From positions 1 through 64,000 of the forward strand of contig JBGCFN010000033.1 in assembly GCA_045106935.1 (NCBI GenBank): 64,000 nt of DNA, given 5' to 3'. Position 1 is the first letter of the stretch. Each line of letters starts with the position of its first letter. Both the position numbers and the translations under genes were made by a program. This DNA comes from UBA1858 sp045106935. GTDB lineage: Bacteria > Pseudomonadota > Gammaproteobacteria > UBA4575. Below the pieces are notes generated by a model that had not been told where the DNA came from, did no database searches, and saw only the letters and a list, made by a program, of their open reading frames with translations. Of this stretch, positions 17,130 to 25,137 are shown one piece after another.

Positions 17130-17516
17130 CTACTTTTGCTTAATTCGAAAATACTTTAGGTTTCTCAGTAAGTTACGAATAGCACTTTCAAATGTTTCTT
17201 CGCCATTGACCGTACAATAATCACGTAGCCATGATTCTACTTGGCCAATTGTTTTAGTTTCACCCAATATAGAGTAAGTCTCTTCTGCGAGATGGTTATA
17301 AGCAGTCATATAACCGGCTAACCAGCTCAAATAATAGGCAGCACCAGCCTCATCTTCATTCAAAAATGATTTACAACTAAGATTACCGAGACCCATGGTT
17401 AAATATTGACCGGTATCATCTGCCGCGTGACTTGGGAAGTTTGAAGCTATCAGTAGAGTGAAGAGCAGAATAGTGACTGAGAGTAAATTCAGATTTTGAT
17501 TAAAATATAATCTCAC
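17130..17516 (-). CDS. Small exported protein, HdeA/Rap1a-like
   Basis: 128 residues from GTG 17516. A signal peptide (LLSVTILLFTLLIASNFPSHA, predicted cleavage after SHA near residue 31) leads into a roughly 97-residue mature protein with two Cys (LSCKS and RDYCTV) likely to form a disulfide. The pattern YYLSWLAGYMTAYN...ESWLRDYC resembles the HdeA/Rap1a fold, which includes acid-stress chaperones and T6SS immunity proteins. No T6SS effector is nearby, so immunity is unsupported; periplasmic HdeA-like function is a guess. Confidence 0.6.
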   Translation of the reverse strand: MRLYFNQNLNLLSVTILLFTLLIASNFPSHAADDTGQYLTMGLGNLSCKSFLNEDEAGAAYYLSWLAGYMTAYNHLAEETYSILGETKTIGQVESWLRDYCTVNGEETFESAIRNLLRNLKYFRIKQK

Positions 17517-17561
17517 AATTAACTTTAATATTGTTTCTTAAGTTATTGAATTTAAAAATAA

Positions 17562-17584
17562 AAACCCGCCATATAGACGGGTTT
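17562..17584. terminator. Stem-loop AAACCCG/CGGGTTT
   Basis: A perfect 7-bp inverted repeat (17562-17568 with 17578-17584, 9-base loop) upstream of the small exported protein gene. The A-run before it would read as a T-run on the minus strand, but no minus-strand gene ends there. It could end a short minus-strand transcript, or structure the 5' leader of the downstream minus gene. Confidence 0.5.
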
Positions 17585-18009
17585 GCAATCTGCCAATTGT
17601 ACGCTAGGACTCCGACAATTTGTTATAATTTATACCCAACTAGAGGAGAAAGGGTTGCCAATTTTCCGTGCGTACGGCATATCAAATTCTTATGCATATC
17701 ATTGCTTGAGTAAAAATTAGCTTAGCGAGGATATGTGATGCAACACATTAGCATACCTTTACACCCTTTTCACAAGGTTTTTAATCATTTCCAGGCAAAA
17801 CCTAAGTATTTACCGTAATTGTTTAGCGCATAAAAACATGAGGCAAGCTAACAATTTGAAGCGATAAAATTCTGTCCGACCAATGCGATTAATCGTCCGC
17901 TAAAATGCCTAAAACGCCCGTTCAATATCACTTTAATTCTTTATAATTCATAAAGTTATGTCTATTAATTAAAGCTTGAATATAAGCTTTATATCGAGAC
18001 TAAACATGG
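17585..18009. other. Intergenic region upstream of the fimbrial chaperone
   Basis: About 425 bases. A TATAAT hexamer occurs near 17617-17628 (ttgttataattt), followed by a purine-rich AGAGGAGAAAGGG stretch, but no open frame worth calling follows. The part next to the chaperone gene is AT-rich and holds its probable promoter. No riboswitch class was recognised. Confidence 0.4.
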
Positions 18010-18738
18010 ATGTCATCACTCACAACTAGCAAATTAAAACAAAATTTTATGAATATGAAATCGCTTACTTTTTTATTGCTGCTGCTATTACCTGGCTTAA
18101 CGAATGCCGACATGATCTTGAATAAATCGATCATTTATTTTGAACCTGGCGAACCAACTCGAGAGGATTTGGAGATACAAAACGCAGGGACTGATCCACT
18201 ATACATTCAGGTCACACCAAAAATTGTCCGCAAGCCAGGCACAGATGAGCAATCGCGCGAAATATTCGACAATCCTAAAGAAGCAGGTTTATTGGTCTCC
18301 CCTAACAAACTCATCGTGCCTCCAAATGGGCGCAAGTTGTTACGGTTCGTCAATCTGAATCCAAATCCGAATGAAGAACAGGTTTACCGTGTCAGTATTA
18401 CGCCAGTTGTTGGCGATCTGACTGCGGAAAAAAGTGGTGTGAAAATCTTAATTGGTTATGAAGTGTTAGTCATCGTTCATCCAATTCAAGGCAATTTTGA
18501 TCTCACTCATCAACGCACACAAAATAAGCTAACCGTTAGCAATAATGGCAATCAAAATGTTCTGCTTCGTAAAGGCACTCAATGTCCACCAAATGTGACT
18601 GATGAAAGCTTATGCGAACATTATCCTGGCAAGCGATTGTATCCAGGCAACACATGGAATATTGATTTAACTAAAGACCAACCTGTTACTTACTTCCTTA
18701 GTCGCGGAAAAGAACACTCCATTCGCATCTTTGAGTAA
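18010..18738 (+). CDS. Periplasmic fimbrial chaperone, PapD-like
   Basis: 242 residues from ATG 18010; a second start at 18049 (MNMKSLTF) leaves a more typical signal peptide, MKSLTFLLLLLLPGLTNA, cleaved before DMIL. The mature protein is a two-domain immunoglobulin-like chaperone: KSIIYFEPGEPTREDLEIQN, then VSPNKLIVPPNGRKLLRFV and a G1-strand region KILIGYEVLVIVHP. Such proteins donate a beta strand to pilin subunits and deliver them to the usher. The usher gene starts 20 bases downstream. Sequence character fits alpha-type (CS1-like) chaperones more than the classical PapD group. Confidence 0.9.
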   Translation: MSSLTTSKLKQNFMNMKSLTFLLLLLLPGLTNADMILNKSIIYFEPGEPTREDLEIQNAGTDPLYIQVTPKIVRKPGTDEQSREIFDNPKEAGLLVSPNKLIVPPNGRKLLRFVNLNPNPNEEQVYRVSITPVVGDLTAEKSGVKILIGYEVLVIVHPIQGNFDLTHQRTQNKLTVSNNGNQNVLLRKGTQCPPNVTDESLCEHYPGKRLYPGNTWNIDLTKDQPVTYFLSRGKEHSIRIFE

Positions 18739-18758
18739 GTAAAAGAACTAGTCATAAA

Positions 18759-21287
18759 GTGACTCACAGTCGCATATTGCTAAGTCTGCTTTATCCGAAT
18801 TTGAAATGTCTCATTCGGTGGCTGGTTCTAGCTGTGTGCTTTATTTTCATTTCTACTCCTGTTTTTGCTAACAACGCAGAAGATAGTCATGATGAAAATA
18901 ATGAGAAAGAAACTTTCATTTATGTATCAAATAATGTGCCTGAGGGTTTTGAAGATTTAGCTGGACCCAAAATCAATCAAATCGACGTCTACTATCAAGG
19001 TAGCTTCTTAATCAGTACTGAGGCTACATATGATTTTGAAACGCTTACATTCCATTCTCCAGAAATCATTATAGAAAATATCAGTTATTTATTAGATCCT
19101 GATTTTATACTTAAGAACATTAGCCAACCATTGGAAATTAATTCTGATCAATTATGTTTAAGCCATTCAAGCAATATTGATTGTGGTGTGCTAGAGCCTA
19201 ATGTAGCAGGAATTATTTTTGACGAAGGTCGCTTTAAAGTTGATTTATTCATTAATCCACAACAATTAGAAGTTCAATTCATAGAATCATCTAAATTCCT
19301 CCCAGATGCAGAAGATAAATTTTCAACAGTACATAATTTCAGTTTAAATTTATCGGGAACAGATGTCGCGGAAGATACTTTTAACGCACAAACCAACAGT
19401 ATTATCTCTTATGGAGATGTCAGGCTATTGGCGCAAACCAATTACACAGATGAAGAAAATATTCTCATTGATGAGGCCTCTATACAAAAAGATTACCGAG
19501 GTTGGGAAGCTGAAGCCGGAGTGTTTGAAAGCGAATCCAGATCAACTAATTTCTTTTCCCAGGTAGATGTCACTGGAATTCGTGCTCAGACATCTTTGAA
19601 TACACGTACAGACATTAAATCTAGCCGCGGAACAGATATATTTATTTTCTTAAGTGTACGTAGCCGAGTTGAAGTGTTTCGAAATAATCGCTTAATTGAT
19701 GCCCGTTTTTATGAAGCAGGAAATCGCCAAATAGATACAACTCGATTTCCAGATGGCGCTTACCAAATTTCAGTGCGCATACGTGAAGAAAATGGTGCGG
19801 AAAGAATAGAAGAATATTTCTTTGTTAGAAATTCATTATTACCACCACTAAACGAGCCTATTCTCTATGCTGAAGTAGGTCATATTAATGAATTCGAACA
19901 AGATACAGTCTTACCTAAAGTCACTGATGAAGAAATTATCCATATTGGTGGTGCAATACGCGCAACTGAAAGTATCGCATTGGAAGGTGAGATTGTCAGA
20001 GCCGGTGATCAAACTATGTTACAAGCAGGTATCGTTCATATTGGCTCTGGTATTCAAAGTCAGATAAACGCAATGACTACAACAGAGAGTGATTGGGCAA
20101 TATCAATTCGAGAAAACTATGCCACAAACAAATTTACAGTGGGCGCTGATTTTCGCTACGTAAGTCAAGGTGATAAAGAAATATTAGATAATGATGAATT
20201 TGATTTGGTGACTTCAGATTCTACGCAAGCCACTGCCAGCTTTTCTCATGAATTTCTTGGTGGTCGCGCCTTCTGGCGTTATAGACATCTCGATTTAAAT
20301 GGACGAGAAAAATCAGAAACGTATTCTATTGATTATCGTCGTCAGATTGCTCGTACAAGAGAATATCAACTCGACTGGGATTTAACCGCAAGTAAAGATA
20401 CTAATGACTATTTGTTTAGCACAAATTTAGTATTCTCGTTTAGAGAGAAAAATAATATCTACAGAATTAATTCAGGTATTCAATCAGCCGAGACAAGTGG
20501 CTCACGAGATAATGCCGTCACTGGTAGTGCAAGATGGCAACATACGCGACGTGACCCCAATTTTGGCAGAATTCAATCACAGTTGTTTTATCAAAAAGAA
20601 AGAAATTTTGATTCAGCCGGTGCCATGCTGTCATCTGAATCTCGTTATGGATTTAATGAGGTAGCCGTCAATAAAACGATCAATAATGATCGAGATATTT
20701 TAGATTACTCAATTCGAAGTCAACTCAGTTTTGCCAGTGATTTTAAAAATGTATCTATTGGTGGAGCAAGGCAAAATTCTAGCGCAATTATTATAGATCT
20801 TGATGGTCAACCGGAAGGATCAAGCTTTGAAGTATTCATTGACCGACAATCTGTTGGTTTTGCCACTGTGGGATCTAATACGGTATTCCCTCTTCCTCCT
20901 TATGAAACTTATGATGTCCGTTTGGAATCGCGAGCGAGTACATTTTTACAATTTGATGAAGCTCCTCGAGAAGTCACATTATATCCAGGCAATGTAAATT
21001 CATTAAGATGGCAAGTAGATAGAGTAGTTGTGTTGATAGGAAAAGTGATTGGAGAAGACGGTGAGCCTGTCAAAAATGCAAAAATCCAAAATGTAGGTGC
21101 ATTTTCGGGAACTGACAACCGTGGTTGGTTTCAAATCGAGACAAGTAAAACTAATGAATTAATTTTGCAGCAGAATGATGGCTCTACTTGTAAGATAAAT
21201 TTAGGAGAATACAACGGTGAAGAAGATGTACACGTCTTTGATGAATTAATATGCGTAGACAACTCCACAATTGTAACGGGTATCTAA
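18759..21287 (+). CDS. Outer-membrane fimbrial usher, CS1/CfaC (TcfC-like) type
   Basis: 842 residues, GTG start, with a signal peptide ending STPVFA near residue 38. The body resembles alpha-type ushers: an N-terminal periplasmic domain, a large beta-barrel region rich in alternating aromatic strands, a TcfC-type E-set segment (SRVEVFRNNRLIDARFYEAG, then IDTTRFPDGAYQISVRI), and a C-terminal carboxypeptidase-regulatory-like fold (GKVIGEDGEPVKNAKIQN). Ushers of this group are typically 840-900 residues. It forms the secretion pore and assembly platform for the pilins encoded on the opposite strand, whose genes converge on it with one base between stop codons. Confidence 0.88.
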   Translation: MTHSRILLSLLYPNLKCLIRWLVLAVCFIFISTPVFANNAEDSHDENNEKETFIYVSNNVPEGFEDLAGPKINQIDVYYQGSFLISTEATYDFETLTFHSPEIIIENISYLLDPDFILKNISQPLEINSDQLCLSHSSNIDCGVLEPNVAGIIFDEGRFKVDLFINPQQLEVQFIESSKFLPDAEDKFSTVHNFSLNLSGTDVAEDTFNAQTNSIISYGDVRLLAQTNYTDEENILIDEASIQKDYRGWEAEAGVFESESRSTNFFSQVDVTGIRAQTSLNTRTDIKSSRGTDIFIFLSVRSRVEVFRNNRLIDARFYEAGNRQIDTTRFPDGAYQISVRIREENGAERIEEYFFVRNSLLPPLNEPILYAEVGHINEFEQDTVLPKVTDEEIIHIGGAIRATESIALEGEIVRAGDQTMLQAGIVHIGSGIQSQINAMTTTESDWAISIRENYATNKFTVGADFRYVSQGDKEILDNDEFDLVTSDSTQATASFSHEFLGGRAFWRYRHLDLNGREKSETYSIDYRRQIARTREYQLDWDLTASKDTNDYLFSTNLVFSFREKNNIYRINSGIQSAETSGSRDNAVTGSARWQHTRRDPNFGRIQSQLFYQKERNFDSAGAMLSSESRYGFNEVAVNKTINNDRDILDYSIRSQLSFASDFKNVSIGGARQNSSAIIIDLDGQPEGSSFEVFIDRQSVGFATVGSNTVFPLPPYETYDVRLESRASTFLQFDEAPREVTLYPGNVNSLRWQVDRVVVLIGKVIGEDGEPVKNAKIQNVGAFSGTDNRGWFQIETSKTNELILQQNDGSTCKINLGEYNGEEDVHVFDELICVDNSTIVTGI

Positions 21288-21288
21288 G

Positions 21289-21759
21289 CTATTCTGAGAT
21301 TAAAACTAACAATGCTGTTCTATTTTTCTTATTTTTAAGTTTTGTAACAAGCTCGCTTTGATAATCACATATATTTTGAATAGAACGACTAGGATTATAA
21401 TTATTTTCTAACTGTACGAGTTGAGTGGCGTTCTCTATTTCGACGAGTTGTGATTCATAATCAGAAGATTGTGTATTGATTAAGCCTGCAACTCGATAAA
21501 AATTTGTGCTTGAGTGACTTGGGCGCTTAACGACGTGCATGCATAATCCAGGATCTTGCAGAGATACAGTTGTATCAAGATCAGCAACAAGACGTGTGAA
21601 TTCTGGAATAACCAGTGAAATTTTCATCGAACCACGAGATGAGCTACTGCTTAATTCACCTTGATTAGCAGCATGTAATGTTGAGTGAGCAACATATAAT
21701 GAAAGCACTATGCATCCTAACCAACATGAGTGCTTGGTACGCCTAATGACATCCTCCAA
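21289..21759 (-). CDS. Fimbrial subunit-like exported protein
   Basis: About 156 residues if TTG 21759 is used. That TTG directly overlaps a strong GGAGG, so translation might instead begin at ATT 21744 (RRTKHSCWLG), which would give a classical n-region and signal peptide ending LHAANQG. The mature part has SMKISLVIPEFTRLVADLDTTVSL and ends LLVLISE, with the pilin-like beta-strand ends of its neighbours (TLTLE/LTVIPE). It has two mature Cys (LCMHV, NICDY). It is the last of four minus-strand pilin-like genes and is the most divergent, so it may be a tip or minor subunit. Confidence 0.6.
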   Translation of the reverse strand: MEDVIRRTKHSCWLGCIVLSLYVAHSTLHAANQGELSSSSSRGSMKISLVIPEFTRLVADLDTTVSLQDPGLCMHVVKRPSHSSTNFYRVAGLINTQSSDYESQLVEIENATQLVQLENNYNPSRSIQNICDYQSELVTKLKNKKNRTALLVLISE

Positions 21760-21950
21760 GATGGCCTTCCCTATTATTTTTATATTTACGCGTATGTGTT
21801 ATCGGCCTGCGTAATAAATTCTCTAATTCCGACCTCTAGTTATAATAACAGAAGGTAGTAAATTAGCGATAAAAGGAAGTTAGACGTATCTTATTTATCT
21901 ATCTAATAGTTTGCGACAATAGAAAATCAGTGAGTTAGCTCGATACAGCA

Positions 21951-22418
21951 CTATTCTGGAATCACAGTTAATTGAACTGAGCCTTGATATCGACCAGAGA
22001 CTGCACTATTAATTGAATTTTTCCGAAAAATAATCCGCAAGCGCCCTGCATTACCCGTACAGCGTTGATTGTTTCTTAATGGTCTTGTTTGAAAACCACT
22101 AACAGGCATACCAGGTAGAACTTCTATAAATCCTGCACCAGATACTCTATCGCGATAAGCCACTTCATATTCAATGTGGAAGGGTCCATTTTGAATGGTA
22201 AAAGTGCCGTTTTCGCCACTGCCAAGAACAATTAAACCATAAGGGCCTACAGGATCACTGGCCACACAAAAACGTTCAGTCAATACAGTATCTCTACCAG
22301 TATTGGCAGTAGAAAGGCTAATATCATCTAGCTTGGTAATTAAAATATCTGCGAATGCAGAATTAAGCAATAAGCAAACTAACGCTATTTGGATTGCAAC
22401 TAAGTATCTAGGAGTCAA
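21951..22418 (-). CDS. Minor pilin / SCPU-like exported protein
   Basis: 155 residues, TTG start: the only possible start, since TGA stands three codons upstream. Signal peptide IALVCLLLNSAFA, then a beta-rich domain with two Cys (ERFCVAS, QRCTGN) and a terminal strand GRYQGSVQLTVIPE, typical of spore-coat-U/fimbrial subunits. There is no evident ribosome binding site and a 12-bp hairpin ends 6 bases upstream, so its yield should be low, as for a minor or adaptor subunit. Confidence 0.65.
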   Translation of the reverse strand: MTPRYLVAIQIALVCLLLNSAFADILITKLDDISLSTANTGRDTVLTERFCVASDPVGPYGLIVLGSGENGTFTIQNGPFHIEYEVAYRDRVSGAGFIEVLPGMPVSGFQTRPLRNNQRCTGNAGRLRIIFRKNSINSAVSGRYQGSVQLTVIPE

Positions 22419-22423
22419 TTTGG

Positions 22424-22462
22424 ATCATGTAGTATTCAATTAGTGTGAATATACTACATGAT
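22424..22462 (-). promoter_or_regulatory. mRNA hairpin between pilin-like genes
   Basis: A perfect 12-bp inverted repeat, ATCATGTAGTAT (22424-22435) and ATACTACATGAT (22451-22462), with a 15-base loop. It fills most of the 55-base gap between two pilin-like genes. No T-run follows on the minus strand, so it is more likely a processing, stability or translation-blocking element than a terminator. Confidence 0.75.
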
Positions 22463-22473
22463 AATAACTGATT

Positions 22474-23094
22474 TTATTCGGCAGAAAGCTCTAAAGTGAG
22501 TGTTCCTGTATGCCTACCGGCGCCTGAAGCTAACTCAGATTCTTCAATTAATATTGATATTGTTGCATTAGGCGTAATACATGGGTTGGCAGCTCCACCA
22601 AAAAATGCAGCGATATTAGCATTATAGGCAGGTGTGCCAATAAAGTGATTGCCGCTATTAATATTGCCTGGCAACATTTCAATTTGACTATCCGCATCAG
22701 TCAGGAAAACACGATAATTAATATCTGTAGCACCATTTGACAAGGTGAAACTGTTTGGATTGCCAGGAGAACCATCACCCGTTGCAATAAGGCGATAAAA
22801 TCGCGGCTGGCCTAAGAATGTCGGTAACGTTGATGACACTGCAACACATATGTCTTCATCAGCATTTAAGTCACCCGTGCCACTCCAAGTCCCAAAATCT
22901 ACATCATTAAGACCAAAAATTAAGGCGAGTTCATTACTTATAACAGTAATATCAACAGTACCATCAGATGAAGTAGCTAAATTTCCTGGGGTTGCCGCCC
23001 ACAGAACATTAACGCTTACAGTCATAGACATCGCTATCATCAATAATATTGACCATAGTGAGTGCTTAACAAATTCTTTATATGTGGAATTCAC
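22474..23094 (-). CDS. SCPU-type fimbrial subunit
   Basis: 206 residues from GTG 23094. A long signal peptide ends NVLWAATPGNL. The mature domain repeats the pattern of the gene upstream on the strand: ATPGNLATSSDGTVDITVI, GLNDVDFGTWSGTGDLNADEDICV, and a final strand GRHTGTLTLELSAE. Two Cys pairs are likely. The shared ATPG start, the GTGDL motif and the final TLTLE-x-x-E mark it as a paralogue of the major pilin-like gene. It would be chaperoned to the usher encoded on the other strand. The start is uncertain because no clear ribosome binding site precedes it. Confidence 0.75.
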   Translation of the reverse strand: MNSTYKEFVKHSLWSILLMIAMSMTVSVNVLWAATPGNLATSSDGTVDITVISNELALIFGLNDVDFGTWSGTGDLNADEDICVAVSSTLPTFLGQPRFYRLIATGDGSPGNPNSFTLSNGATDINYRVFLTDADSQIEMLPGNINSGNHFIGTPAYNANIAAFFGGAANPCITPNATISILIEESELASGAGRHTGTLTLELSAE

Positions 23095-23116
23095 TGATTT
23101 ATTTAATTTTGATGAT

Positions 23117-23146
23117 TGACGTCAACCCAATGATGGATTGACGTCA
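23117..23146 (-). promoter_or_regulatory. Strong hairpin after the first pilin gene
   Basis: A 30-base stem-loop: 13 pairs (one U-G) with a four-base loop, made from two TGACGTCA palindromes at 23117-23124 and 23139-23146. The same 11-base word GATTGACGTCA recurs at 23114-23124 and 23136-23146, 22 bases (about two helix turns) apart, so it could also be a protein-binding direct repeat. It lies between the first and second pilin genes and has no T-run, matching the intercistronic hairpins that raise major over minor pilin levels in other fimbrial operons. Confidence 0.75.
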
Positions 23147-23170
23147 GTTTCAACACAGTTATCTGTTGCT

Positions 23171-23719
23171 TTATTCAGGAGCGATTTCTAACGTAAGTGT
23201 TCCGTTATATGTTCCTGCTGGTGCTGCGGCTAGTGAAGCACGTGGCACTGTAACTTGAACAATCGCATTGGCACCTGTTCCACAAGCAGTATCAGTTGTA
23301 TTTGCACCAGACTGACCCGTTAATGCTGTGCCAAGAGCAACTGCAGAGTAATTTGAGCCAGCAACATCATCATCCCATTCAACTGTATAAGGAACCACTG
23401 TTGGCACTGGAGTCGCATTTTGAATTGAAAAGTCAGTTCCACCAACTCCACCATCACCAGTGGCATTGACAGAGTAAGTGCCTGCACCATTACGATAAAT
23501 ACATGCTGTTGAAGAACCAGTAAGATCACCAGTGCCTGTATTATCGAATGCAATGGCAATATCACTAAGGCCAGAAATCATTACTAAATCTTCCACATCG
23601 ACTTCAATGTCCAACGTTCCAGTTGATGTTGTACCTAATGTTCCAGGTGTTGCTGCCATCAAGCTGCTAGACGCTATCATCCCTGACACTAATAATGTAG
23701 TTTTGAAAATATTCTTCAT
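23171..23719 (-). CDS. SCPU-type major fimbrial subunit candidate
   Basis: 182 residues from ATG 23719. GGAG lies 6 bases upstream, whereas an upstream in-frame ATG at 23731 overlaps that site. Signal peptide MKNIFKTTLLVSGMIASSSLMA, cleaved before ATPGTLG. The acidic, Gly/Thr-rich mature protein has GLSDIAIAFDNTGTGDLTG, Cys residues at ACIYRN and DTACGTG, and the last strand GTYNGTLTLEIAPE. It is first in the minus-strand subunit block, has the best ribosome binding site and is followed by a strong hairpin, all expected of the major pilin. The family is spore-coat-U-like, used by alpha-type fimbriae. Confidence 0.82.
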   Translation of the reverse strand: MKNIFKTTLLVSGMIASSSLMAATPGTLGTTSTGTLDIEVDVEDLVMISGLSDIAIAFDNTGTGDLTGSSTACIYRNGAGTYSVNATGDGGVGGTDFSIQNATPVPTVVPYTVEWDDDVAGSNYSAVALGTALTGQSGANTTDTACGTGANAIVQVTVPRASLAAAPAGTYNGTLTLEIAPE

Positions 23720-24249
23720 CTCGATCTCCATTTGTTTATGTAAGTCCGTTTAAAACAAAAACATCATCTGTTTTTTGTCGTTTCGTAAATATCTGTCAAA
23801 AATAGTACGCCAAGAGATATAAAAAACAGTTCTTCTTGCGATAAACTCGCTTTATTTCAGAATGAATGGATTAAAGATTTTAAATTTAGTGAATCAGGTC
23901 AAATTACTGTCACAAACTCAATGACTTATTCATGTCAAAAATAAGACATATACTAAGAAAAGTGTGAATATATTCACACTTTATCAGCACGTATAAACAT
24001 GCAAATAGGAAAATTTGTTGAGATATTATTTATGGAAATGAAAGAACAACAATAGAACATTGTGTCCAATGCAAAACCCGCAATGATACATCGCAGGTTA
24101 TGCGATCTCTTGGTGAGAGATCTAGTTTGTGTGTAAGTAATAGTAGCAAGACTTCACTATTCTGTGAAATCTTATGTTTTTATACTAGAAATAAGAGAAA
24201 GTAATACGAGATTTATAGATTGGTATAAATATACCAAAAAAGAGAACGT
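23720..24249. other. Long upstream region of the pilin operon
   Basis: About 530 bases with no convincing gene. It holds a 24-base perfect palindrome (23959-23982, listed separately), a GATCTCT/AGAGATC stem (24104-24122) and a TTGGTATA/TATACCAA palindrome (24220-24237). The density of symmetric elements and the length suggest a regulated promoter for the pilin genes. No c-di-GMP riboswitch could be matched. Confidence 0.55.
23959..23982. promoter_or_regulatory. 24-base perfect palindrome, operator candidate
   Basis: Half-site AAAGTGTGAATA followed directly by its exact reverse complement, centred between 23970 and 23971, about 240 bases upstream of the first pilin ATG. The GTGTGAAT half resembles the size and symmetry of CRP/FNR- or TetR-type sites, but no known consensus fits exactly. 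A partial copy (GTGTGAATATA) occurs at 22443-22453 inside the pilin cluster hairpin. Confidence 0.6.
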
Positions 24250-24261
24250 TTAACGTTCTCT
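24241..24261 (-). terminator. Rho-independent terminator overlapping a stop codon
   Basis: An 8-bp perfect stem (AGAGAACG with CGTTCTCT, 5-base loop) followed on the minus strand by six T residues. The stem contains the last codons and TAA of the 24250-24585 gene, so the terminator is embedded in its coding end. Confidence 0.8.
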
Positions 24262-24585
24262 TTTCATTAGATAATTGGTGAATTTTCGCCGTGCTGTTTT
24301 ATTTGGCTGAATATGATGAAAAGCACACCAACCACTAAACGTCTCTATATAAATGGGGAGTAACTTAACATCTAAACCGCGATTTGATATTTCAATAATC
24401 GCTTTATCTGCTTCAGATCTCCACTCATTAAATGAGTTAAAAAATGTTTTTGGATCTGAACAGTATGATTTTGCTGCTAACCATTGCCTTTTTGTATACC
24501 AAGGCAATCCAACAACTAACTTATTATTACCTGCATCTACCGCTTCTAGAGCTTCTTGCCCAAAATTATTCATCCCTACATTCAC
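24250..24585 (-). CDS. Hypothetical protein, 111 residues
   Basis: Unrecognised cytoplasmic protein. It starts MNVGMNNFGQEALEAVDAGN and has LPWYTKRQWLAAKSYCSDP, WRSEADKAIIEISNRGLDV and WCAFHHIQPNKTARRKFTNYLM, a globular mix of helices with many aromatics and two Cys. The embedded terminator on its own strand and the absence of overlapping genes support it as real. ATG 24585 or the internal ATG 24573 may be the start. No signal peptide or membrane segment. Confidence 0.65.
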   Translation of the reverse strand: MNVGMNNFGQEALEAVDAGNNKLVVGLPWYTKRQWLAAKSYCSDPKTFFNSFNEWRSEADKAIIEISNRGLDVKLLPIYIETFSGWCAFHHIQPNKTARRKFTNYLMKRER

Positions 24586-24694
24586 TTAAATAATTAAATT
24601 CAAGTGAAGAATAGCAGACAATAATTAGTATTTTATGTGCGCAGGATCACGCATTGTTTGTTTGTAAGGACAACAGTTTTGAGATGTGATGAAA

Positions 24695-24919
24695 CTATAC
24701 AAATTTTTGATATTTTTTGATGAATTCTTCCTCATCAATTTCTGCATCTTCCACTGTAATATTATTAACTCGACGATCAGGCGCTTTTCTTCTATCTTTA
24801 AGAATCACCAGGCCTTGCTTAGTTTTATATGGGAAACTGACAGATCTATGTAGACTACGCCTGTCATCTCGATCACGACGCTCTTCTCGCTCCTTATTTT
24901 TATCATCTGGGTTGCTCAT
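24695..24919 (-). CDS. Hypothetical small charged protein
   Basis: 74 residues starting MSNPDDKNKEREERR at ATG 24919, which has AAGGAG 7 bases upstream. An in-frame extension to 25048 is rejected because it lacks such a site. The N-terminus is an Arg/Asp/Glu-rich helix; then SFPYKTKQGLVILKDRRKAPDRRVNNI and an acidic tail EIDEEEFIKKYQKF. The KDRR-x-PDRR pattern recalls short segments near PilZ-type proteins, but no PilZ domain is present. Function unknown; it is divergent from the neighbouring GGDEF-EAL gene. Confidence 0.65.
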   Translation of the reverse strand: MSNPDDKNKEREERRDRDDRRSLHRSVSFPYKTKQGLVILKDRRKAPDRRVNNITVEDAEIDEEEFIKKYQKFV

Positions 24920-25137
24920 TGCACTCTCCTTGTTGCTCCAACTCACAATTACTCTAAATATAACAATACTCCGACCAGAATCTTCAAATGCAAGACAATC
25001 ATACATTTCTAGCAGATTACCGGTTAACTGCTCATGAGTCATGAGCAATAAATGTAACTAATTGTAAATTAATTTAATCTTTTATTAACGCAGGCCGATA
25101 CTCAAGCTTAGATCTGATCTTTTGTCACTTTATATGT

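Noticed and set aside
17130..17516. T6SS immunity protein (Rap1a/Tai4-like)
   Set aside because: No effector or T6SS gene is near; only weak fold-level similarity, so I left it as HdeA/Rap1a-like.
17760..17840. GCAAAACC word resembling part of a c-di-GMP riboswitch
   Set aside because: The second conserved part (GGGACGCAAAGCC-like) and the tetraloop-receptor helix are absent.
24717..25037. 106-codon plus-strand Ser/Arg-rich frame
   Set aside because: Mirror of the charged small protein on minus, which has a clear AAGGAG start.
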